Shown in pieces: positions 21,569 through 31,634 of a DNA stretch of 64,000 bases. The notes under the pieces are model-generated. The model worked only from the letters and a program-made list of their open reading frames with translations. It did not search any database and had not been told where the DNA came from. This DNA comes from Lachancea kluyveri NRRL Y-12651 (taxonomy: Eukaryota; Ascomycota; Saccharomycetes; Saccharomycetales; Saccharomycetaceae). The translations under genes were made by a program, and so were the position numbers. The stretch covers positions 1,116,001-1,180,000 of the forward strand of contig CM000693.1 in assembly GCA_000149225.2 (NCBI GenBank). Reading direction: 5' to 3'. The first letter of the stretch is position 1. Each line of letters starts with the position of its first letter.

Positions 21569-23059
21569 TTAACCGATCAACTCACCCACCAAATATGGAG
21601 TAAACACTTTAGCGGCAGTGAACAAGATGGCAATACCTTCGATCAAAGCCAATGGGAATCCCAAAGTGCCTCTTTCCTCAAAGTTCATGTAGATCGAATA
21701 GAATGCCACGGCAAAGAAAACTTTAGTCAACAACAATGGTCTTGGTAGAACACCAGACAGGAACCCAACAGGTAGTTTAACACAGTCGCCACCCCTTTGG
21801 AAGTACTTAAAGCAGCCCTTTTGCAGAGTCTTCAAGTTCTTGTTGTCGGCAGCAAACAAAGAATACAAGGCGATGGACAAAACGTTAATCACAGCATCGT
21901 AGTTCTTTCTTTCGAAATGGTAATCCAAAAGTTCATCCAAGACGGTTTCACGGTCGCTAAAGTCCAAGTCACCGATTTTCTTCATTAATAAAACAACGTC
22001 GTTCAAACCAACGGTCATACCACCACCGGTCAATGGGTGTCTCATGTTCAAAGCATCACCAATTACACACATACCCATAACGTTGTTTTGTCTGGCGGAC
22101 AAGTAAGAGTTAGGCATGGTTCTGAATTTCCCTTGGGATAGTGCAGCATCAAAGGAAGGACGTAGAGATTTTGGAATATGAGCTTGAACGTTTGTTTCTA
22201 ACCATTGTCTGATGTTAGTTGGCAACTTTGGTGAATTGTAAGCACACAGGATCCTTGTTTCTTCCGGAGAAATTTGGTAAACCAACACTGGCATATGGTC
22301 GTTGCCCAAAATGACATGACCGTGGTTTGGAGATGGCATATTGGCGTTAAACAGACTCATACCAACAAAGGAAGAACCAACAGATGGTACATGTTCTGGT
22401 GACAATTCTCTTCTGAAACGAGAAAAGATACCGTCACAGACAAAGGTGATATGAGCCTTGAAGTCCTCCTTACCACGGCCATCGATGTCCACTCTGGCAC
22501 CGGTAACTTCGTTACTCTTGTTCTTTAGGATTTCGACACAGTTACCTTGTAAACGGGTGATGTTTGGCTCTTGGGCAACGATATCTCTCAAATTCTTCAA
22601 AAATTTGCCGTGGACAAAGGCAACACCTCTTTCTCTTTCGTCATCCTCAAAGTCTTTGATGTGGATTGTGGAGTCTTCCAAAACCTTGTCGTTACCATCA
22701 CGAACCAGGCCTTGCAATTTCTCTACCGGAGCAATGTCTGCCTTGAACGGGTATGGGATCGAAACTTTTTCACCGTTGAAAAACACAGAGTAACCAGTCA
22801 CTGGAATAGCTTCGATGTTGTTAATCGATTGAATCATACCCAAGCTTCTCAAAGCTCTCACACCACCAGGTTGCATCAATTCACCGACAATTCTGTCTGG
22901 TGTAGACCAGTCCCTTTCAACAATTAGGACTTTCTTACCTTTTCTGGCCAAACCAGTAGCAACACATGGACCGATAACACCACAACCGACGACAATAGCG
23001 TCGTATGTGATAGAAGGGTCGGCATTTGTTAACTCCTTAGGAACTTGCTTGGTGGACAT
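21569..23059 (-). CDS. ERG1: Squalene epoxidase (squalene monooxygenase)
   Basis: FAD-dependent ER and lipid-droplet enzyme that converts squalene to 2,3-oxidosqualene in ergosterol synthesis; it is the target of allylamines. The 496-residue product has the length of yeast Erg1. The dinucleotide-binding GxGxxG motif is near residues 22-37 (VVGCGVIGPCVATGLA), ending in the acidic VERD. The second FAD motif reads GMCVIGDALNMRHPLTGGGM. The C-terminus has hydrophobic segments for membrane association. The codons are strongly biased, suggesting high expression. It is flanked by CBP4 and ATF2, as in S. cerevisiae. The upstream region contains a sterol response element. Confidence 0.98.
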   Translation of the reverse strand: MSTKQVPKELTNADPSITYDAIVVGCGVIGPCVATGLARKGKKVLIVERDWSTPDRIVGELMQPGGVRALRSLGMIQSINNIEAIPVTGYSVFFNGEKVSIPYPFKADIAPVEKLQGLVRDGNDKVLEDSTIHIKDFEDDERERGVAFVHGKFLKNLRDIVAQEPNITRLQGNCVEILKNKSNEVTGARVDIDGRGKEDFKAHITFVCDGIFSRFRRELSPEHVPSVGSSFVGMSLFNANMPSPNHGHVILGNDHMPVLVYQISPEETRILCAYNSPKLPTNIRQWLETNVQAHIPKSLRPSFDAALSQGKFRTMPNSYLSARQNNVMGMCVIGDALNMRHPLTGGGMTVGLNDVVLLMKKIGDLDFSDRETVLDELLDYHFERKNYDAVINVLSIALYSLFAADNKNLKTLQKGCFKYFQRGGDCVKLPVGFLSGVLPRPLLLTKVFFAVAFYSIYMNFEERGTLGFPLALIEGIAILFTAAKVFTPYLVGELIG

Positions 23060-23301
23060 TACGGATATGTATCTTTCTCAGTTTTGAGGTGATGAGGGTT
23101 CAGTTCTTGAAACGAGAGGAAAGTGTTGATAAAAGTAGAGTGGGGAAATAGACTTATTCTTTCTAAATGTGCTACTTTCCACTATTTATATAATCAGCAG
23201 GAGGCTTTTGACAGCCGTTTAACGATCGAATGTGAAGTGTAAAAACCACGAAGTTGATGTATAAAGCCTCGCCACTATGGTTCGATTTCGGTGTAAATAA
23301 C

Positions 23302-23372
23302 TATACGACACCCCGCGTGGTTAAACGAGAACAGTTGTGCCTGCCGAGGAAAAACCCGGTCTTTTTAAACGA
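23302..23372 (-). promoter_or_regulatory. Upc2/Ecm22 sterol response elements upstream of ERG1
   Basis: On the minus strand 23302-23308 reads TCGTATA, the exact sterol response element core, about 245 bases upstream of the ERG1 ATG. Two TCGTTTAA sequences (23321-23328 and 23365-23372, minus strand) are near-matches to the anaerobic/sterol site. A TATA-like TTATATAAA lies at about 23184-23192. Upc2/Ecm22 control is known for ERG genes; site function here is inferred. Confidence 0.6.
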
Positions 23373-23410
23373 ACAAGCTTTTTAACGGTCGAAAAGTCTT
23401 AGGATGGCTT

Positions 23411-25033
23411 TTATGTTGCTGCTTTGCAGTCGTATATCGTATATGTGTGAAGAATATTGCAAAATCTACAGATGGTCTCTTTGAAAAGTTCGCACAAGTC
23501 TTCCCAGTCCTTTCTGTCGTTCAGGGCATTCTTGGCCATAGACATCACGAAGTTCATACCACTGACATCGGTGGAACATACGTTGATTCCATACGTAAAT
23601 GCGAGAGCACCTGGGCTTTGTGCGAAAATCAGGTCTTGTATTTTGTAGTCCGTGCTGTGGTTGCGCAGTGGGAAGTAACCAACGTTGCTTAGTATACTGC
23701 CACCACGATCCGAACTCAACGTGTTTGTTCTGACAGTAAGGTCGATATTCTTGTTGTTTACGAATCCGTCTAGCATCATCATCCCCATAGTGTATAAGAA
23801 GTCGTTGTTGCCTCTGGCTTTGATAAATACGTCGTGGTAATAACCGACCAGTTTCCAAAATTTCGCCTTATCTTCGCCGACGTTGAACGACGAGATTAAG
23901 TAATTGTAGTGGGTACCAGCGATGTTGGAGCCGAATTTGTAACTATCCAGTAAATCCTCATCGTCTGGTAGCAACTGTCTTGAATTCATTGCGACGACTA
24001 TATCAGTAGTCCATTCCATAATGCTTCTGGTGAACACCTTACCAGATCTGTACAATGCAACAAACCAGGCAGCTTGTAAAAATGGGGTCATGGTGCAACG
24101 GTCATGGACATGTTTTTTTATTGTGTTTCTGATTTGGTTCATCTCTGCTGTAGAAAAATTGAACATATAGGAATAATGTGTGTTGGAATCCCGAATTTCA
24201 TCTACGGGTGTGGTGTGTCCACCGGGCGACCTGTAGCCGAACGAAGAGCTAATGAAGCTATTGGTTAGGTACCGAGGGATATGAGACAGTGGTGGTTTAA
24301 AATCGATTCTTTCTTCGATCGGTTTAGGAAGCTTGTTCAGCTGGAGATGGTCGGCAGTGTAATCAAAAACAGTAGTGGAATTTGATATTTTCTCTGGTTC
24401 GTCATCCAGTTCGTTAACCAACTCTTTAAAAAAATTAATTGCTGAGCTTCCGTCACTAGAACAATGATTTGAAACAAATATGAATCTTCTCCATTTCTCA
24501 GTGCTCCTGTCTTCTTCGGGTAGACAAATCAATCGCCAGTTAGGCCTCCCCTGGTGGCAGTATGGAATTGCAACTGGTGATAGAATCTCTGCCACCTCTT
24601 TAGAGTACTTAAACCCGTTATGCACGAAAAGGTCTTCCAGTTGAGAAACTAAGCTAGCATATTCTGGTTGGTTGTTCATTAAGATATCATCTATTTCTAA
24701 ATGGTCAATAACCTTGATAAAATCGTGAACTGGCCACGGTTTCGACAAATACTCTTGGCTCGAATAAAATTCCTCACTATTTGGCAAATTTTTGGGAACC
24801 ACGGTGTGAATAAGTGTTGGATATTTCAAACATATAGACCTTATTGCATATACTAGCTGATCCTTGGAGCAAGCCTCGTTAAGTTCACAATACATGGAAA
24901 AGTTCGTATACAGTTTTTGGCGATTAGTGAGAGCAAAATAGTTTTCCAAATGGCCCATGCGTCGAGCATGGCCCCGATCTATCAGTTCTGGGGTAATCGA
25001 AGGATATTGAGTTAAATCCTGCATTTCTTTCAT
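23411..25033 (-). CDS. ATF2: Alcohol O-acetyltransferase, Atf2-type
   Basis: Acetyl-CoA-dependent acyltransferase of the Atf1/Atf2 family, which forms acetate esters of alcohols and, for Atf2, acetylates sterols for export. The 540-residue product compares with 535 in S. cerevisiae. The catalytic HxxxDG motif is visible as NHCSSDG near residue 190. Conserved family segments include ELIDRGHARRMGHLENYFAL near the N-terminus, PNWRLICLP, and GSNIAGTHYNYLISSFNV later. The first ATG of the frame is at 25033, and a second at 25024 is also possible. The position between ERG1 and PBP1 matches S. cerevisiae ATF2, except that RRN7 is interposed. Similarity to yeast Atf2 is moderate, so substrate range cannot be assumed. 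Confidence 0.88.
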   Translation of the reverse strand: MKEMQDLTQYPSITPELIDRGHARRMGHLENYFALTNRQKLYTNFSMYCELNEACSKDQLVYAIRSICLKYPTLIHTVVPKNLPNSEEFYSSQEYLSKPWPVHDFIKVIDHLEIDDILMNNQPEYASLVSQLEDLFVHNGFKYSKEVAEILSPVAIPYCHQGRPNWRLICLPEEDRSTEKWRRFIFVSNHCSSDGSSAINFFKELVNELDDEPEKISNSTTVFDYTADHLQLNKLPKPIEERIDFKPPLSHIPRYLTNSFISSSFGYRSPGGHTTPVDEIRDSNTHYSYMFNFSTAEMNQIRNTIKKHVHDRCTMTPFLQAAWFVALYRSGKVFTRSIMEWTTDIVVAMNSRQLLPDDEDLLDSYKFGSNIAGTHYNYLISSFNVGEDKAKFWKLVGYYHDVFIKARGNNDFLYTMGMMMLDGFVNNKNIDLTVRTNTLSSDRGGSILSNVGYFPLRNHSTDYKIQDLIFAQSPGALAFTYGINVCSTDVSGMNFVMSMAKNALNDRKDWEDLCELFKETICRFCNILHTYTIYDCKAAT

Positions 25034-25961
25034 TGGTTTGTGAATAGACAAAGAACTATTTCTATGGACCTCTTGTACTTAAATACTCTAAAAACCAATT
25101 CAACGGGTGCCAAGGTTTTGGCCAAAAAATCGAATACATACGACGAGTTACAGGTACGTAGAAAAGAAAAAAACGAGCCTAAAAGTCTCTACGGAGGTGC
25201 TGACATCGCAACAAAAGATGAAAATTTTTTCTAAACGACGATATTATCTGCTTTTACCTAAATCGTATCTAGTTAGAGTTTATGGTAAAATTAGTAAAGT
25301 GCGTGAATACCGGGACTCATCTTGCGAAAGAGTAAACATAAAGCCTGCGTAACACTGTTTAGATCAAATGCTTTGCAAGCAATTAGGACCGCTTTTTTGA
25401 AGTTCAATGGAGCCGAATCCACCTACTCTTACCGTAAACCTAACTCAACCTTAAACTACGATCTATTGAAATCAGCGTTCCCCGTCGCCGTAAAGTCCGA
25501 CAGCTGTCAAAAACTTTTTTTTCTATAAAGGAAAGATGCGCCCGTGCAATACAATACAACCATTGTTCTCCGGGAGAAAAGTGTTGAATTTTTCCATATA
25601 ACATAACACTTGAAAGTAGTTCCGGTGATTAAGGGGTTATTTCAACTACAAGAGTTTGTTTTTTCCAAAAAAAGATGAAAAACATTACGTGTGAACGTGA
25701 AGTGTCAATAAAGCGTCAGTAGTTTCTGGTAGAAATGATTCTGTGAATGGATGTTTTTCACAAGCCCTTCGGATTTTACGTGTAAACTCTGATTGAGTGG
25801 AAGCTTAGTGTATGTTTGTGTTCATTGCATACGTTACTGAGATTTGACGTCGACTTTGACACAGGCGCAGTTATTTGCAGATGCGACAGCCACTCATTTA
25901 GCAGCTTGGATTCGCCTGCCTGATAAAACTACGTTTTTATAATGCGTGCAGTATGTCAAGA
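25034..25961. other. ATF2 promoter and RRN7 3' flank
   Basis: A 0.9 kb gap upstream of ATF2. Only short unbiased open frames are present. No RNA gene, LTR or repeat was recognised. Confidence 0.55.
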
Positions 25962-27485
25962 TCATACATTAGCGTCTTTTTTCAACTGACGTATACAGAG
26001 TTTTTCTATCGTCTTGACGCAGTATTCTAACTGTCCCCGAGAAACTGCGAAATCCCGTGCCAGTTCTTTTATTAGCTTTGATTCCAGTCGAGACATCAAA
26101 AGTATATCAGTCTCATTAATGTGTTCTTCTTGCACTCGTACTTCTGTTAGTCTCAAATATTTTTCTTGTAAGTCTTCAATAAAGGTGAGAGCCTTTTGTT
26201 GTTCAGGTTCCTTAGAAGCTTCTGTTTCCTTCGGGAAGATGTTATATAGTCTTCGCAGCGCTATCTTTTGATCAATCCCCAATTTTTCATTGTCTATATC
26301 GTCATTTCTAGTACCTGGAAGAAAAAACTTCTCCATCCAATCCAGATACATACTGGTCTCTTGTTTAGTCCAATCGAGAACATCTGCTTGCTGTTTTTTA
26401 TAAGAGACCTTTACAACTTTCTCTTCATTGAGATCATCATCTTGCCCAAATGATTTCAAGTTCAGCCAATTTTTGATAAATTCTAAAGTGTGACCATCTT
26501 CTACAAACACGCTCCATTTCACAGCTAAAATAAAGTACGCCACGGTTCTCAATTCCGGGTAGATGTATAATTTTCTAAAGTGTTTCTTTTCATGTTCTAC
26601 CAACTTAAAGTTTTCATCCTCATCCACCATTCTTATTAGTTTTTTAGTATAATAATAAAAATTGGGTAAAAGCCGTGTTGATATTATCAGTTTAAATATC
26701 AAGGTATCACGGAGTACTCTTGTATTAAATGTTGATGTAAAATGTATTTTGGAGCAGGTATATGCAATTTTATGGAAAAATTGTGCATTGATTGGGGGTT
26801 TTCCACCTTCTAAAATCTGCAAGTAATGGTTTGGCAATTGTTTCCTCCAAACTGTAGGTAACTGTAGGTTAGCTTTGAAGTACAGCAGCTTCATGGAACA
26901 AATCCACTCGATATAGTCTGAGGTATATACAGACAGTCCCAGATGCACTCCTGCCATGTACAGTATTGAGATAGAAGATACCATGGAAATACCTAGCCTG
27001 TTTTTGTCTCTTTTGGGCATTGAAACATCATCATCAGATGTGTCTTCTTGGACCAACTGATCATGTTGGCTTAATACTTTCAAGTAAGACATCCACATTA
27101 TCTTCACAATATCTTCAAATACAGTTGGAAATTTTTTCTCTTCGATTAACCACTGACATTGTCTCTTTAGAACGTACTGGAAACACTTCAAAAACAACTT
27201 GTTTGCCTCAATACCATACAATTTGCAGGACTTGTCTTCTTTGTGACTTAACTGAGACTGGGTTAAGCTTAAGCTGGATTGAAAGTTACCCGTTGCATTT
27301 GTCGTCAAATTTAGTCTTCTGGTTATCACACCCATGCTGTTTATATCGTCCTCATCGTCATTAAATTCCACATCACCTTCCATAACGTGACCATACTGGC
27401 AAATTCTTCTACCATCAATGATTCTCCAGAGGCGTGATCTACAGTTGTCAGTTCCACATATTGGCCCTCTGATATATGTAGACAT
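25962..27485 (-). CDS. RRN7: RNA polymerase I core factor subunit Rrn7
   Basis: TFIIB-like subunit of the Pol I core factor (Rrn6-Rrn7-Rrn11), which binds the rDNA core promoter in the nucleolus. The 507-residue product compares with 514 in S. cerevisiae. An N-terminal zinc ribbon is visible (ligand-type residues C10, C15, C29, H33 in CGTDNC and ICQYGH), followed by an acidic stretch (FNDDEDDIN) and two weakly conserved cyclin-like folds. The starting ATG gives MSTYIRGPICGTDNCRSRLW. In S. cerevisiae RRN7 lies between APS3 and RNR2 on chromosome X. Here it sits between ATF2 and PBP1, genes from chromosome VII, showing the merged order of the two tracks. Confidence 0.95.
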   Translation of the reverse strand: MSTYIRGPICGTDNCRSRLWRIIDGRRICQYGHVMEGDVEFNDDEDDINSMGVITRRLNLTTNATGNFQSSLSLTQSQLSHKEDKSCKLYGIEANKLFLKCFQYVLKRQCQWLIEEKKFPTVFEDIVKIMWMSYLKVLSQHDQLVQEDTSDDDVSMPKRDKNRLGISMVSSISILYMAGVHLGLSVYTSDYIEWICSMKLLYFKANLQLPTVWRKQLPNHYLQILEGGKPPINAQFFHKIAYTCSKIHFTSTFNTRVLRDTLIFKLIISTRLLPNFYYYTKKLIRMVDEDENFKLVEHEKKHFRKLYIYPELRTVAYFILAVKWSVFVEDGHTLEFIKNWLNLKSFGQDDDLNEEKVVKVSYKKQQADVLDWTKQETSMYLDWMEKFFLPGTRNDDIDNEKLGIDQKIALRRLYNIFPKETEASKEPEQQKALTFIEDLQEKYLRLTEVRVQEEHINETDILLMSRLESKLIKELARDFAVSRGQLEYCVKTIEKLCIRQLKKDANV

Positions 27486-27705
27486 TTTCTAGCTAAGCAC
27501 CTAAAGTAACTCTTCAACAACTGTTCCGGCGTTATTGATGAGCCCAACGCTAGCTACACACGGTGCTCATCTCTTTTTTTTTTTTTTGGCAAACGCTACT
27601 TCATGTTGACGTTTTTACGACGAGGCGAGAGGAGAGAAGTGGTTAAAGCATTTACTACTTCCTTGAACGAGTCTATTTAACTAAACATAATGACCTTTAC
27701 CTGGG

Positions 27706-29862
27706 TCAGCGGTTTTCATGTGATCTGTTATGGCGACTATTATGATGAGTATTGTGGTGAGTATTGTGGTGATAGTTTGTTCTGTAATTACCAGCGTGAT
27801 TACCAGCATTCGGGGCATTCAACATTGGTTGGAATGGCATACCAGATGGATACCCAAATGGAGCCATCTGACCGGCTCCTACAGCTCCACCATTCATAAA
27901 AGCAGCAGCACCATGTGGAGATGATGTGTTTGGAGATGGACTACCAGCGCCACTTTTTTTGCCGTCACCAGAACCCATCATCGGCATCATTTGAGGCATT
28001 GGCGGATAAAACATTGGTTGTGGTTGGAATGGCATGTACATTCCCCCAACTGCTGGACCATTCATAAATGGACCCGGCGCGCCTCCAGGACCCATAGGAA
28101 AACCCATCATAGTGGGTATACCACCCATGTGGTTGCCCACAGCAGCCATTGCATTCATACTACGTTGTTGCAGTTTCATTTGAGATTTCTGAATTGCAGT
28201 TCTTTCGTCGGGAAATAAAGTTTGGTACGATTGCTCCATAGTGCCAATCCAGGTTGGTGCAGTAAAGTATGGTTTTTCAATAAAAAATGACTCTAAACTG
28301 TTAGTAGCCCCCCCTTGCTTCTTGGTTCTTTCATCATGCGCTTCTTTGGCCTTTAAAAACATGTTGAAATTCTTGGACAAGTCCTTCTTGACATCATTTG
28401 CCTGGGGTGCCTTATTTCCAAAGAAAGAAGATGGACTAACGTTACGTCTTCTAGAAACAGTGGCAGATCTACCCATGGATGGAGAAGACACTGGGGTATG
28501 TCCCTGAGAGTTCAACCTACTATGATTTTTTCTAAGTTCAACTTTGTTCAAGTTTGGAGTAGGAGGTTTGGAGTTTCTGTTGGCCTTAGGGGCACCAGGT
28601 GTAGATGCAGCTGATGGTTGAGAAACTGGCTTCGGAGGCAAAGAAGGATTACTCTTCAAAGTTGAAGTATATTTTGGAGACTCCTCTTCCTCCTCCTGCT
28701 TTCTAAAAATGCTCTTAACCTCTTCTGGCATGTCATATGGAACCTTAAACTTCTCTGAAAATTTCTTCAGCTCATCTATTTGTGATTTCTTGTCAGCAGG
28801 AGGTGATGGAGACTTTGCGGTAGGTTTCTTGGTATCAGAACTTACCATGTTCTTAGAGGTGGTCGATGAAATAATAGCCGGATCGACGTGGTGAGGTTGG
28901 CTTCTCAAGGTAGGTGGGACGTATTTAGAAGATTTTGAAGTGGATGGCTTGGCATTCATTTTCAAGGCAGCCAACAATTCATCACCTCTACGGTCGACAC
29001 CAGAGTATTTGTCTTCTTCATCCATTCCAGAGTCATCAACAAAGAAGCCTCTATCTTCAGCCACGTGGATGTTGCCAGAGGTACCTTGAGATTCAATATC
29101 TTTAGCGATTTCTTCTGCCTCACGTAGTCTCCTTTTATACTCAGGATCATGTTTGTTGATTCTTGTGGTATACAAATGTTCATCAAAAGTAGATTTAATA
29201 CCGAATTTTTGTTCGTTGACAGCAAATTGATCCCAATTGGCATCTGAATCTTCCAAATCTTCACCAAGTTCAAAGATTTCGGTTTCTTCTGGCGTCCACT
29301 TCTTCAACTCACGTTGCTTGATGTCCATATTGCTACCAGATATGTCGACATCGGTTTTGAAGGCTTGCTTTTCCTCAGTCTTTTGTTCTTTTTCAATTTC
29401 AGCCGTTTTTTTTGCTTCTTCCTCAACCTCGTATTTTTTAGCCTTTTCCCACTTTTCATCAAGCGAAAAATCAACTTTCTTGAGATCCAATTCAGCAACA
29501 TCATCACCTTTGATAATTAAATTTTCTTGCAAACTTTCGGAAATTTCGTCAAATGCATCTCCAGCAAAACTTTTATCAACAACTTTAGGATACTTCAGCA
29601 TGACATCAATACCGCTGGATGTGTTCGGATTACAAGCTAACAACAAACCAGAGTACTTCACACCAGAGGACACTGTCACAATAGTTTCAGATCCGATACT
29701 GTTAACCAACAAGTAGTTTAACCGATCATTAAAGTTCCTTGTCGTCTCAGGAGATTCGAAAAAGGAGTTAGAATTGCTGGTAACGATAGTATTGCGGCCA
29801 ATGCCGTTGCTAGGGACACCGGTGTTACCATCCTTTCTTCTGTTGTTAAAGTTTCCCTTCAT
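27706..29862 (-). CDS. PBP1: Pab1-binding protein 1 (ataxin-2 homologue)
   Basis: Ataxin-2 family RNA-granule protein that binds Pab1, limits poly(A) trimming and, through its low-complexity domain, controls TORC1 under respiratory growth. The 718-residue product compares with 722 in S. cerevisiae. An LSm-type domain lies near residues 45-115 (DRLNYLLVNSIGSETIVTVS) and an LsmAD region near 215-280 (EQKFGIKSTFDEHLYTT). A long Ser/Pro/Lys-rich linker follows. Residues about 565-650 are Met/Pro/Gly-rich (GGIPTMMGFPMGPGG and similar), corresponding to the redox-sensing methionine-rich domain. The last 25 residues are a His/Asn repeat (HHNTHHNTHHNSRHN), discussed in the findings. Confidence 0.96.
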   Translation of the reverse strand: MKGNFNNRRKDGNTGVPSNGIGRNTIVTSNSNSFFESPETTRNFNDRLNYLLVNSIGSETIVTVSSGVKYSGLLLACNPNTSSGIDVMLKYPKVVDKSFAGDAFDEISESLQENLIIKGDDVAELDLKKVDFSLDEKWEKAKKYEVEEEAKKTAEIEKEQKTEEKQAFKTDVDISGSNMDIKQRELKKWTPEETEIFELGEDLEDSDANWDQFAVNEQKFGIKSTFDEHLYTTRINKHDPEYKRRLREAEEIAKDIESQGTSGNIHVAEDRGFFVDDSGMDEEDKYSGVDRRGDELLAALKMNAKPSTSKSSKYVPPTLRSQPHHVDPAIISSTTSKNMVSSDTKKPTAKSPSPPADKKSQIDELKKFSEKFKVPYDMPEEVKSIFRKQEEEEESPKYTSTLKSNPSLPPKPVSQPSAASTPGAPKANRNSKPPTPNLNKVELRKNHSRLNSQGHTPVSSPSMGRSATVSRRRNVSPSSFFGNKAPQANDVKKDLSKNFNMFLKAKEAHDERTKKQGGATNSLESFFIEKPYFTAPTWIGTMEQSYQTLFPDERTAIQKSQMKLQQRSMNAMAAVGNHMGGIPTMMGFPMGPGGAPGPFMNGPAVGGMYMPFQPQPMFYPPMPQMMPMMGSGDGKKSGAGSPSPNTSSPHGAAAFMNGGAVGAGQMAPFGYPSGMPFQPMLNAPNAGNHAGNYRTNYHHNTHHNTHHNSRHNRSHENR

Positions 29863-30125
29863 GGTGTATTGTGGAGGTTAAGGAAAAAGTTTCCTTAAAT
29901 TGCCGACTTCGCAATTATTAGAACAGCAATGCCCAAGGGTATTCCTCTTTCTGTCAACACGAAAAGGACTCAATAAACCAATAAGTACTGTTTTTTGGGA
30001 ATTATTCCCAGTGGCGTTTATGAAATAATTTTTTATGAATCAATTTTCGTAATTGGTGATTGTGGCCACGGTAACGTTGATTGTGGTGGTAACAACGTTA
30101 AAAGTGTTGATATGCTCCTATTTAT

Positions 30126-31322
30126 CTATAAAGATTCCCCTATACTCTGTATATCCTTGTTTGTGTTATTGAATCTTTCAAGCGTTGTATTCAAAGTCAC
30201 GTCGACGGTCTCAAAGTCTTTAAGTGATGGTAGATATTGTTTTATTGTTTCGCTAGACAGTTCATTTCTTTCTTTATCGTTTTCTAAAACCAAACTCAGC
30301 TCATCAGAATCATGTTGGAATGTGTGCTTGTTGTTTTTTACATCAGCTAGAAGTCCATAAGAGTTTACCATGGCTCTATTCAAAACAGGATTTAACGTTT
30401 GTGTCAATTGTTGGGTGAGGTGGGCTATTTCCTTTTTATCTTTTCCGGTCAACTTACCGGTGACTAGCTTTGCCTCGCTTAGTTTCTGTTGCTCCCTAAT
30501 CAACTGGTGTTCGATCGTCTCTGCATTTCGCAATTCCTGCGAGTATCTTTCTTGTATGAATTTCCTTTTCGCAAAGATATACTCTATATCCAGCTCTCTA
30601 TCTGAAATCCTTGCCGGAAATTTAGACTTTTTTAGTTTGCGTTTGATTTTATTTACAATCTCATGTAACAAGTTCTCCTTCCCCTTGATAATTCGTTTTA
30701 TACTTTTCCCACCGATTGCTCTAGCGCATTCATTCCCATATTTGCCGAAAACTTCACTAATTGTCGAATCTATATTGTTCTCAAGAATATCATTTATACT
30801 TTGCACCATCAGTTTGGAAGGTCTCTTCCAAGTTTTTATTGCATAGTTTTTCGGTAATTTATCATGGAATTCGCTTCGTACCACTTTCTTGAAATCCCAA
30901 GGATGGGCATTTGTAAAGTCCTCTTCTTGCTGTTGTTCTTCACTTTCGAACCGTACCCTTTTCCTTGGTGGAGTACGTATTTCTCCTATCTCGTCATATT
31001 CGCTCTCATCATTTTCATCGTCTTTATTCCCAAAACTTTTCTCCGCGCGGGTAGCCTTTATAGGAGTTTCATAAATGTGGCTGCTCTCTTCTACAAACAG
31101 TTTAGGACTGTTTCGTTTTTTTTTTCCTTCTTGTGGCTGCTGAGTGTTCTCCACTGTATCTAGCCTAAAGTCATCGCCATCTACTTCAAGTACGCTGTTA
31201 TCATCATCTTCCCCCTCACTTGCTATAGTACGAAAGTTGCCCGAATCTTTAAAACGTAAAACATTGTAGCTCTCGTCTGAGTCGGAAACTATGTCATCCA
31301 ATATCTTTGTCTTGGATTCCAT
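30126..31322 (-). CDS. OKP1: Inner kinetochore (COMA/Ctf19 complex) subunit Okp1
   Basis: Okp1 (CENP-Q) pairs with Ame1 in the COMA complex that links centromeric nucleosomes to the outer kinetochore. The 398-residue product compares with 406 in S. cerevisiae. The N-terminal third is acidic and poorly conserved. The conserved core starts with HPWDFKKVVRSEFHDKLPKN and continues with KFPARISDRELDIEYIFAKR and KFIQERYSQELRNAE, in a coiled-coil region. The ATG at 31322 (MESKTKILDDIVSDSDES) was chosen; the frame is open 42 codons further upstream, but with a non-AUG start and unlikely composition. It sits next to PBP1, as in S. cerevisiae. An MCB element lies 65 bases upstream. Confidence 0.92.
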   Translation of the reverse strand: MESKTKILDDIVSDSDESYNVLRFKDSGNFRTIASEGEDDDNSVLEVDGDDFRLDTVENTQQPQEGKKKRNSPKLFVEESSHIYETPIKATRAEKSFGNKDDENDESEYDEIGEIRTPPRKRVRFESEEQQQEEDFTNAHPWDFKKVVRSEFHDKLPKNYAIKTWKRPSKLMVQSINDILENNIDSTISEVFGKYGNECARAIGGKSIKRIIKGKENLLHEIVNKIKRKLKKSKFPARISDRELDIEYIFAKRKFIQERYSQELRNAETIEHQLIREQQKLSEAKLVTGKLTGKDKKEIAHLTQQLTQTLNPVLNRAMVNSYGLLADVKNNKHTFQHDSDELSLVLENDKERNELSSETIKQYLPSLKDFETVDVTLNTTLERFNNTNKDIQSIGESL

Positions 31323-31386
31323 AAGTTCTACTTTCTTTAGAATTGAAACATCACTAGTAGGGGTAAACAAACTTGAAAAAAAACAA

Positions 31387-31392
31387 ACGCGT
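31387..31392 (+). promoter_or_regulatory. MCB element (ACGCGT) upstream of OKP1
   Basis: ACGCGT, the MluI cell-cycle box bound by Mbp1-Swi6, about 65 bases upstream of the OKP1 ATG. It suggests G1/S expression; a single short site is only modest evidence. Confidence 0.4.
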
Positions 31393-31634
31393 ATGAGTTG
31401 ATGATGTGGTTTATAGTAAATCACCCATACACCTGGGCATGCACACATGTTTCAGCGTCATAAAGGCCTTTTTTTCAATTTTTGAGGAAAGACAAAGCTG
31501 GCAGTTTCGAATAAAATGATACGATGATGGGGTTAAATTAATTAATTGACTAATAGGCGAGAAAGGAGATATTATATAGACATTTTGCTACGTTCGTTTG
31601 TTGGTTCTTCTTGTTTTTTTTTTTTTTTCTTTTA

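Noticed and set aside
31323-31448. 42-codon N-terminal extension of OKP1.
   Set aside because: It has no AUG at its start and a composition (cysteine- and aromatic-rich) unlike Okp1. It also overlaps the MCB-containing promoter.
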